Shown: positions 6,983 through 11,657 of the stretch, one piece after another
How the letters are laid out: every line of letters starts with the position of its first letter
How positions within the stretch are numbered: the stretch's first letter is position 1
Assembly (NCBI GenBank): GCA_041485385.1
Contig: JBGPJM010000155.1
Location: 1 to 11,657 of the forward strand
Direction of reading: 5' to 3'
DNA length: 11,657 bases
From: JBGPJM01 sp041485385
GTDB lineage: Bacteria > Planctomycetota > Phycisphaerae > Phycisphaerales > UBA1924
Notes under the pieces: model-generated
The model's database searches: none
What the model saw: the letters and a program-made list of their open reading frames with translations, nothing else
What the model was told of the DNA's origin: nothing
Translations under genes and position numbers: made by a program

Positions 6983-8737
6983 CTAGGCGGGCCGCACGCC
7001 GCGCTCGAGCTGGCGGACGCGCTCGGACTGGTCCTTGCGAACGTTGTCGAGCACGAGGCGCGGGATGCGCCACTGGGCCTGGCTCTCGGTCACGTTCGAG
7101 CAGTGCTCGTTGAGGCACTGGTAGAGGAGCTTGAAGGCGTCTCGCGGCTGGTGCATCTGGTCGAGGGCGTCGACGAGGTCCTGGGTGGTCACGTCCTCGG
7201 CGAAGAGGTCCAGCAGCGTGATCGGCGGCGCCTCGGCGGGGCGGCAGGCCTGGAGGCGGGCGTCGCAGAGGTCGTAGAGCATCGCGCCGGTCCAGGTGAG
7301 GCGCTCGATGAGGTTCTGCTTGTCCAGGCGCGCTTCCTGGAAGAACGCGGCGGACTCGCGGAAGAGCGCGTGGCGCAGCTCGATGGGCAGGAGCATCTTC
7401 ACGCCCAGGCCGGGCTGCTGCAGGAACTTGTTGTTGAGGAGCGGCCAGACCACGGCCTGCATGCGCTCGGGGTCGCCGCTGATGAGCGTCGGCTCGTCCA
7501 CGCGGTCGATGACGATGACGGTGCTGTGGTAGCCGAAGTGGCGCAGGAACCGGCGCAGGCGCTCGAGCATCGCGTACCGGGGCTCGTCCGAGCCGGTCAC
7601 GGGGAGGACGGAGGGGTCGCGGACCGCGGCGGGCACGTCGCGCAGCGCGTGGGCGAAGGAGCGGTCGCCGCGGGCCGAGATCCGGACCTGCTTGCGGACG
7701 CGGCGCCCCAGGCGGAGCAGCCCGAGGCGGTCCCACAGGACGTACTTGACGAGGGCGATGAGGTACAGCCCGGTGAGGAGCGCGGCGGTGCCGGTGGCGA
7801 GCGTGTCGCCGCCGAGCACGCCCTTCTTGGGCGCGATGAAGAGCGCCCAGGCAACGAACGCGAGCGGGAGGATCCACCCCCAGGTGGCGGCGGCGCCCCA
7901 GAGGGCCATCGGCCCGGGCATGGGAACGCGGAGCAGGCGCCGGAGGCGGCGCGTGCGGACCTCGGCGTGCTCGGAGCGGTCGTAGACGGCCTCGAGCAGG
8001 AGGAGGTCGTAGCGGGCGGTGATGTCGAGCCGGCGGGCGGAGCGGCGCGGCTCGGGGCCCAAGTCCGTCGGTTCGGTGCTGGCGTGGTCGCGGAAGAGCT
8101 CGCTGACGACGCGCTGCACGATGATGGAGATGATCGCGTCGATGTGATCGACGAGGCGGAACTTGCGGAAGACCTCGATGATTCCCGCGGTGCCGGCCTT
8201 CTTGTCCGGCGGCATGCGCTCGTAGAAGCGGTCGAGGATGGGGTTGAGGTCGTCGTAGGCGACGAGCAGGCAGCGGGCCTCGGGGTGCTCGGCGTTGTGC
8301 TCGGCGATGCGCTCGGCCAGTTGCATGCGGATGGCGGTCTTGCCGCTCCCCTTCTCACCGAAGACGATGGCGGTGGAGGGGCGGTGGAAGTCGCCGGCGA
8401 TCTTCTCGAAGTCGGAGTGGGCGGTGCGCCCGAGGTTGGCGGCGCGGGCGGGCGGGCGGCGGTCCGGCGCGGGGACCGGGGCGGCCGCTTCGGGGGCCGC
8501 GGAGGGGGGGGCGATGGACGTCTCACCGTTGTTGCCGCCAGACCCGCCGGCGATCACCGGGGCGCCGACAGCGCTGGCCGTTACGACGACGGCGACCTGC
8601 GGGGCGGGCACGGCCGGCGCGTCGGTCCAGGCCCGGCGCTCGCCCAGGCGCAGGAACACCGGGTCCTGACGGGCTTCTTCGCCGCGGAACGGATTCTCCG
8701 TGATCGACCAGTGCTCGAAGAATCGGGCGAGGTTCAT
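6983..8737 (-). CDS. Membrane-anchored P-loop ATPase, KAP-like architecture
   Basis: The protein has 584 residues and no family I can name securely. The N-terminus (FFEHWSITENPFRGEE, 6-21) recalls the opening of ExeA/GspA-type AAA ATPases. A disordered Pro/Ala-rich linker follows (about 41-100), then Walker A GEKGSGKT (127-134). Walker B is TVIVIDRVDEP (406-416), with Asp411 following four hydrophobic residues. Two hydrophobic helices (about 279-301 and 311-335), joined by a short loop, lie between Walker A and Walker B. This insertion of a transmembrane hairpin into the NTPase domain is the hallmark of KAP NTPases. KMLLPIELRHALF (447-459) may hold the sensor strand. Residues 470-584 are helical and charged. 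No enzymatic partner is evident. The gene follows the mutase gene by 107 bases on the same strand. No Shine-Dalgarno is seen before ATG 8737. Confidence 0.8.
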   Translation of the reverse strand: MNLARFFEHWSITENPFRGEEARQDPVFLRLGERRAWTDAPAVPAPQVAVVVTASAVGAPVIAGGSGGNNGETSIAPPSAAPEAAAPVPAPDRRPPARAANLGRTAHSDFEKIAGDFHRPSTAIVFGEKGSGKTAIRMQLAERIAEHNAEHPEARCLLVAYDDLNPILDRFYERMPPDKKAGTAGIIEVFRKFRLVDHIDAIISIIVQRVVSELFRDHASTEPTDLGPEPRRSARRLDITARYDLLLLEAVYDRSEHAEVRTRRLRRLLRVPMPGPMALWGAAATWGWILPLAFVAWALFIAPKKGVLGGDTLATGTAALLTGLYLIALVKYVLWDRLGLLRLGRRVRKQVRISARGDRSFAHALRDVPAAVRDPSVLPVTGSDEPRYAMLERLRRFLRHFGYHSTVIVIDRVDEPTLISGDPERMQAVVWPLLNNKFLQQPGLGVKMLLPIELRHALFRESAAFFQEARLDKQNLIERLTWTGAMLYDLCDARLQACRPAEAPPITLLDLFAEDVTTQDLVDALDQMHQPRDAFKLLYQCLNEHCSNVTESQAQWRIPRLVLDNVRKDQSERVRQLERGVRPA

Positions 8738-8844
8738 GGGGGGAACTCGGAGCGAGAAGGCTCAAGCCGGGAGAAGGGTTGGACGGTCGCTGCGGCGGCG
8801 GGTTCCTTCTTTATCGCGTTGTGGCTCTTGCTGGATCGCGCTTA

Positions 8845-10251
8845 TCAGTGATCGACTCGCACGCCCATCAATGGGGAGATCTTATTCAGGGTTTTTTCGA
8901 GGGTGGACTTGTCCCTGGCCTCGAGGTTCAACCGGAGGAGCGGCTCGGTGTTGCTCTTGCGGACGTTGAGCCACCAGCCGGCGGCGGTGAAGTTGTCGAT
9001 GGTGACGCCGTCGAGCTCATCGATCGTGCCGGAGCCGCCCATGGTCTCCTTGAGCCTTGCGAGGGCGCCGTCCTTGTCCTCGATCTGGAAGTTGATCTCG
9101 CCGGACTGGCGGTAACGCTGCACGGGGGAGACGAGCTGGCTCATCTTCTTGCCGGAGGCCGAGAGAACGGTGAGGATGGTGGCCATGGCGATGGCGCCGG
9201 AGTCGGCGCAGAAGTTATCGCGGAAATAGAAGTGGCCGGAGAGCTCTCCTCCGAAGACGGCCTTGTGCTGGGCGAGCGCGGCCTTCATGAAGACGTGGCC
9301 AACGCGGGAGCGGACGGGGACGCCGCCGGCCTTGGCGATCTCCTCGGAGACGGCCTTGGTCGATCGAAGGTCATAGACGACCGCTGAGCCCGGGCTCTTC
9401 TTGAGGAAGTACTTGGCAAGTACGGCGGTCAGGTGATCGCAGCCAACGATGTCGCCCTCTTCGTCGACGACCACCAGGCGGTCGGCATCGCCGTCGAAGC
9501 AGATGCCCAGGTCGGCCTTCTCCTTGACGACGCGATCGCGGAGGGCGGCGAGGTTGGCGGGCACGAGCGGGTTGGGCTCGTGGACGAACTCGCCCCTGGA
9601 GTTGTCGAAGTTCAGCTCGACGATCGTCAGGCCCTGGACCGCTGCACCCCTGGGCCCGAAGACCTTGGGGACCATCGTGCCGGCCATGCCGTTGCTGGCG
9701 TCGATGACGACCTTGAGCTTGCGGTCGAGGTCGAGAAAGGAGCGGACGTGCTTGATGTAGGCGTCCCAGAGGTCACGCTGCTCGGTGCGCCCCCCCGACG
9801 GCGCGAGCGTGGCGCGATCGACCATGGCCGCGTGCTTGCGGATCTCGGCCAGGCCGGAGGATTCGCCGACGGGCCCGGCCTTGCGGCTGGAGACCTTGAA
9901 GCCGTTGTACTGCGGCGGGTTGTGGGAGGCGGTGGTCATGACGCCGCCGGCGCAATCGAGGTGGTTGATGGCGAAGTAGATGAAGGGGGTGTCGACGAGG
10001 CCGACATCGACGACGTGACCGCCCTGGTCGTTGATGCCCTTGATGAGCGACTTGACGAGGCTGGGGCTGGACTTTCGCATGTCGCGCCCGACGACGATAT
10101 TGTGCATCATCGGCGAGGTTTCGCCGGCGGCGTGTGCGGAGGAGAGGAGGAACCTGGAGCAGCCGAAGCCGATCTGCCAGGCCATCTGCTCGTTCAAGGG
10201 ATCCGGATAGGTGCTGCGGATGTCGTAGGCCTTGAAGACTTTGCCCAGCAT
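8845..10251 (-). CDS. manB: Phosphomannomutase/phosphoglucomutase
   Basis: This 468-residue alpha-D-phosphohexomutase interconverts hexose 6-phosphate and 1-phosphate, supplying precursors for nucleotide sugars, polysaccharide and glycoconjugates. All four domain signatures are present. The phosphoserine loop TTASHNPPQYNGFK has catalytic Ser109. The metal loop is DGDADR (253-258), the sugar-recognition loop is GGELSGH (334-340), and the phosphate-binding loop is RKSNTEP (431-437). GELSGH corresponds to GEMSGH of the dual-specificity AlgC/ManB type, so mannose versus glucose preference cannot be fixed. The length is normal for the family, and FKAYDIR near residue 6 confirms the start. AAGGA lies 10 bases before the ATG (10262-10266, complement). 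A candidate promoter lies about 54 bases upstream, and the lipoprotein terminator is beyond it. Confidence 0.95.
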   Translation of the reverse strand: MLGKVFKAYDIRSTYPDPLNEQMAWQIGFGCSRFLLSSAHAAGETSPMMHNIVVGRDMRKSSPSLVKSLIKGINDQGGHVVDVGLVDTPFIYFAINHLDCAGGVMTTASHNPPQYNGFKVSSRKAGPVGESSGLAEIRKHAAMVDRATLAPSGGRTEQRDLWDAYIKHVRSFLDLDRKLKVVIDASNGMAGTMVPKVFGPRGAAVQGLTIVELNFDNSRGEFVHEPNPLVPANLAALRDRVVKEKADLGICFDGDADRLVVVDEEGDIVGCDHLTAVLAKYFLKKSPGSAVVYDLRSTKAVSEEIAKAGGVPVRSRVGHVFMKAALAQHKAVFGGELSGHFYFRDNFCADSGAIAMATILTVLSASGKKMSQLVSPVQRYRQSGEINFQIEDKDGALARLKETMGGSGTIDELDGVTIDNFTAAGWWLNVRKSNTEPLLRLNLEARDKSTLEKTLNKISPLMGVRVDH

Positions 10252-10304
10252 GCGTGCCGCGTCCTTGGGTGAGGGTGGCTGGAAAGGGGCAAGGGTAGGG
10301 GGCG

Positions 10305-10334
10305 AGTGTACAAAGGTCAGGTTCGTTCAGGCAA
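10305..10334 (-). promoter_or_regulatory. Candidate promoter for the mutase gene
   Basis: On the minus strand TTGCCT (10334-10329) is followed after 18 bases by TACACT (10310-10305). This would give an untranslated leader of about 45 bases containing AAGGA. The spacing and -10 are acceptable, but the -35 is a partial match. Confidence 0.35.
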
Positions 10335-10356
10335 TGTTTGGTGCTCGGAATGCGGA

Positions 10357-10392
10357 AACGGCTCGGCGTTCCTCAAGGAAAGCCGAGCCGTT
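10357..10392 (-). terminator. Strong hairpin terminator after the lipoprotein gene
   Basis: An 11-bp perfect stem, AACGGCTCGGC (10357-10367) with GCCGAGCCGTT (10382-10392), is extended by an inner TTCC/GGAA stem and the loop TCAA after one internal mismatch. It starts 21 bases past the lipoprotein stop (10414). Reading in the gene's direction the stem ends in a short T-run (TTT), which fits a modest intrinsic terminator. Confidence 0.75.
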
Positions 10393-10413
10393 GAGGGCTG
10401 CGTTCTTGGCAGA

Positions 10414-11172
10414 TCAGTCCTTGTCAGCGGCGGCGTGCTCGACAGCGCTCGGGCTGGCGGGGTAGGCCGCGAGCGTCTCTTTGTGCTTCAGGTAGGGGAC
10501 GTTGGTGTTGAACTCGAGCGTGACGCTCTGGCCGAGTACGTTCCGCTGCGAATCGGGGAGGTTGGCGTTTCTGTTCCAACGCTTGCCGTCGAACCAGAAC
10601 CACTGTCCGTTGTCGGTCGACTGGTAGACCCTCGCCTGGGGGTAATACTCGAAGTGGAAGATGGTCTTGGCGCCGGGGCTGGACGGAGTAGCGGGTGCGC
10701 CGGCCGCGACACGGGTGTAGTTCAGCTCGGCCGCGACGGCCGCCTCGTCGGTGTTGGACGGCGCGGGCGGAGTCATGGCGGCGACGCGATTGGTCTTGGC
10801 CTTGGGGGCCGCGGGCGTCTTCGCCGCGATGCGAGTGGACTTCGCCTGGGAGGCCTCGGGCATCTTGACCGCGAGGGGCGCGGGCGCAGCCTGGGGCGCC
10901 TCGGGCGTCATGACCGCGATGGGAACGGGCCTCGCTTCGGACACCTCGGGCATCTTGGCCGCGACGCGGGTCCTGGCCTCGGACGCCTTGGGCGAGGTGG
11001 CCGCGACCTTGGAGGCCTTGGCGGCCCTGGAGGCCTTGTCGGCCTTGAAGTCCTTGGAGGCCTTGGCGAGGGCGGCATCGACCTGGGCCTGGGTGCGGTA
11101 GGGGCGGGAAGACGAGCATCCCGCCGCGGCGGCGCACAGGATGAGAGCGACGACGACAGTACGACGCGGCAT
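10414..11172 (-). CDS. Small repeat-bearing lipoprotein, function unknown
   Basis: The protein has 252 residues. The start at 11172 is chosen over the longer open frame (to 11361) because GAGGAG sits six bases upstream and a classic lipoprotein signal follows: MPRRTVVVALILCAAAAGCS, with the acylated residue predicted at Cys19. An Ala/Lys-rich segment (33-53) precedes six 15-residue repeats (54-143), each built around an [RP]-[VLI]-A core and a T/M-P-x-x-x segment. These are likely an extended spacer away from the membrane. The C-terminal part (about 171-231) is a compact aromatic domain, FHFEYYPQARVYQSTDNGQW then FWFDGKRW, followed by NLPDSQRNVLGQSVTLEF. From memory, similar short domains occur in many secreted proteins of unknown function. 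A terminator hairpin follows at 10357-10392. No enzymatic motif is seen. Confidence 0.8.
   Translation of the reverse strand: MPRRTVVVALILCAAAAGCSSSRPYRTQAQVDAALAKASKDFKADKASRAAKASKVAATSPKASEARTRVAAKMPEVSEARPVPIAVMTPEAPQAAPAPLAVKMPEASQAKSTRIAAKTPAAPKAKTNRVAAMTPPAPSNTDEAAVAAELNYTRVAAGAPATPSSPGAKTIFHFEYYPQARVYQSTDNGQWFWFDGKRWNRNANLPDSQRNVLGQSVTLEFNTNVPYLKHKETLAAYPASPSAVEHAAADKD
10744..11013 (-). repeat. Six in-frame 45-bp tandem repeats within the lipoprotein gene
   Basis: Residues 54-68, 69-83, 84-98, 99-113, 114-128 and 129-143 align without gaps. Examples are RVAAKMPEVSEARPV, PLAVKMPEASQAKST and RIAAKTPAAPKAKTN. The first and last units are the most degenerate. Confidence 0.75.
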
Positions 11173-11178
11173 GGCAGA

Positions 11179-11184
11179 CTCCTC
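11179..11184 (-). promoter_or_regulatory. Shine-Dalgarno of the lipoprotein gene
   Basis: GAGGAG on the minus strand lies six bases before ATG 11172. It decides the start in favour of the lipoprotein signal peptide. Confidence 0.75.
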
Positions 11185-11353
11185 GGCGGGGGGCACGGGC
11201 CTCGCCGGCTCGACACGCTGGCGAGCGACGGCGACACACGCAGTTCCGGTTCCATCGGCCGCGGGCGTGCGGCAGGGGCGCGGGATGGCGGAAGTTGTGC
11301 GTGCGGGTGGAGGTTTTTGCCGGTTGTGACGGTTGGGAGGCGCGGAGGTGAAC

Positions 11354-11381
11354 GTGGACAATGGAAAGTGGACAGTGGACG
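11354..11381. repeat. Four tandem heptamers (GTGGACA type)
   Basis: The units are GTGGACA (11354-11360), ATGGAAA (11361-11367), GTGGACA (11368-11374) and GTGGACG (11375-11381). They are exactly contiguous and all fit RTGGAMR. Confidence 0.6.
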
Positions 11382-11433
11382 TAGGAGCAGCGCGCGGGAG
11401 CGGCGCGGCCGGTCGTGGGTAATCGGCAGAGAA

Positions 11434-11480
11434 GGCATGGGCAAGATGCCCGAGCTACTCATGGGCGGGACACCCATGCC
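11434..11480. repeat. REP-like nested palindrome
   Basis: GGCATGGG (11434-11441) pairs with CCCATGCC (11473-11480). Two inner hairpins compete with this pairing: GGGCA/TGCCC (11439-11443 with 11447-11451) and CATGGG/CCCATG (11460-11465 with 11473-11478). It lies 5 bases past the stop of the right-edge gene and may serve as a transcript end. Confidence 0.55.
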
Positions 11481-11485
11481 ACTGC

Positions 11486-11656
11486 TCAGCTTGAGTCGGG
11501 GAGGGTGGCGGGTGCCGGCCTGGAGTCTCTGTTTGCGAAGTCGGCCTCGCACTTGGCGGAGTAGGCGTCGTATTCGGCCTTGGTCGAGATGGCGGAGATG
11601 AACCAGCAGCCCTTGTGGGGGCCCTTGAGGTGCTGCCGGAGATGGAATCTGTAGAT
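11486..11656 (-). CDS. 3' end of an unrecognised gene (partial, start outside window)
   Basis: The minus strand is open from the right edge for 56 codons to TGA at 11488-11486. The start lies beyond the window. The peptide has a balanced, protein-like composition: IYRFHLRQHLKGPHKGCWFI, then SAISTKAEYDAYSAKCEADF and a Pro/Ala-rich polar tail. The codons end almost always in G or C, like the neighbouring genes, whereas the other two minus-strand frames give Pro/Arg/Ser-rich sequence of the shadow type. I do not recognise a family. It is same-strand with the lipoprotein gene, whose start is 313 bases downstream. Confidence 0.6.
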   Translation of the reverse strand: MYRFHLRQHLKGPHKGCWFISAISTKAEYDAYSAKCEADFANRDSRPAPATLPDSS

Positions 11657-11657
11657 G

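Larger units (their letters stand above)
11173..11485. other. Intergenic region between the lipoprotein and the right-edge gene
   Basis: No gene is supported. It holds the lipoprotein Shine-Dalgarno (11179-11184), a heptamer array (11354-11381) and a palindromic element (11434-11480). A promoter for the lipoprotein gene is expected here, but I cannot point to a convincing -35/-10 pair. Confidence 0.6.

Noticed and set aside
3601..7113. 1170-codon plus-strand open frame
   Set aside because: It is almost entirely Arg/Pro/Ala/Gly and overlaps the helicase in another frame and the protease on the other strand. It has no motif.
8504..8511. Run of eight G (C8 in the coding strand) in the ATPase linker as a phase-variation switch
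   Set aside because: A C8 run of equal length occurs at 4048-4055 inside the housekeeping helicase and a seven-base run inside the mutase, so such tracts are ordinary at this base composition.
6956..8851. 631-codon plus-strand open frame opposite the ATPase
   Set aside because: It is a shadow with Glu/Gly/Val/Ala-rich composition. The minus strand carries real Walker motifs and membrane helices.
11173..11361. Longer N-terminus for the lipoprotein (start at 11361)
   Set aside because: The extra 63 residues would bury the lipoprotein signal inside the protein, while GAGGAG sits ideally before the start at 11172.

Overview
The window looks like a chromosomal segment from a GC-rich member of the Planctomycetota, most likely a Phycisphaerae-type lineage. 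This is inferred from the C-terminal sorting tail of the secreted protease (Val-Pro-Ala-Pro, a hydrophobic stretch, then four Arg), the very high third-position GC, and the dispersed palindromes and short tandem arrays between genes. No rRNA, tRNA, CRISPR array, insertion sequence or prophage gene is visible.

Layout. Positions 1-844 hold no supportable complete gene. They are a patchwork of hairpins and short-period repeats, including a 10-nt-period pyrimidine array (411-500) and helically phased A6 tracts (about 642-732). Three plus-strand genes follow: an ElbB/DJ-1-family protein (845-1531), an APC-type membrane transporter fused to a universal-stress domain (1657-3579), and a UvrD/PcrA-type DNA helicase (3608-5998). 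A convergent junction with a small hairpin sits near 6000. Everything to the right is on the minus strand, reading from right to left: the 3' end of an unrecognised gene (11486-11656), a small lipoprotein with six 15-residue repeats (10414-11172), a phosphomannomutase/phosphoglucomutase (8845-10251), a membrane-anchored P-loop ATPase with a KAP-like arrangement (6983-8737), and a trypsin-fold secreted protein with a sorting tail (6010-6846).

How the genes relate. No single pathway unites them. The helicase and the sugar-phosphate mutase are housekeeping functions. The transporter, lipoprotein, ATPase and protease are envelope-associated. The mutase and ATPase are same-strand neighbours 107 bp apart and could be co-transcribed. 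The lipoprotein gene has its own strong Shine-Dalgarno and terminator hairpin. The transporter and helicase genes both have a TANNNT hexamer 6-7 nt before the ATG and no evident Shine-Dalgarno, which suggests leaderless transcription.

I see no clear, complete novel multi-gene system. The best leads are the KAP-like ATPase, the variant serine-protease site, the repeat-bearing lipoprotein and the periodic upstream DNA.
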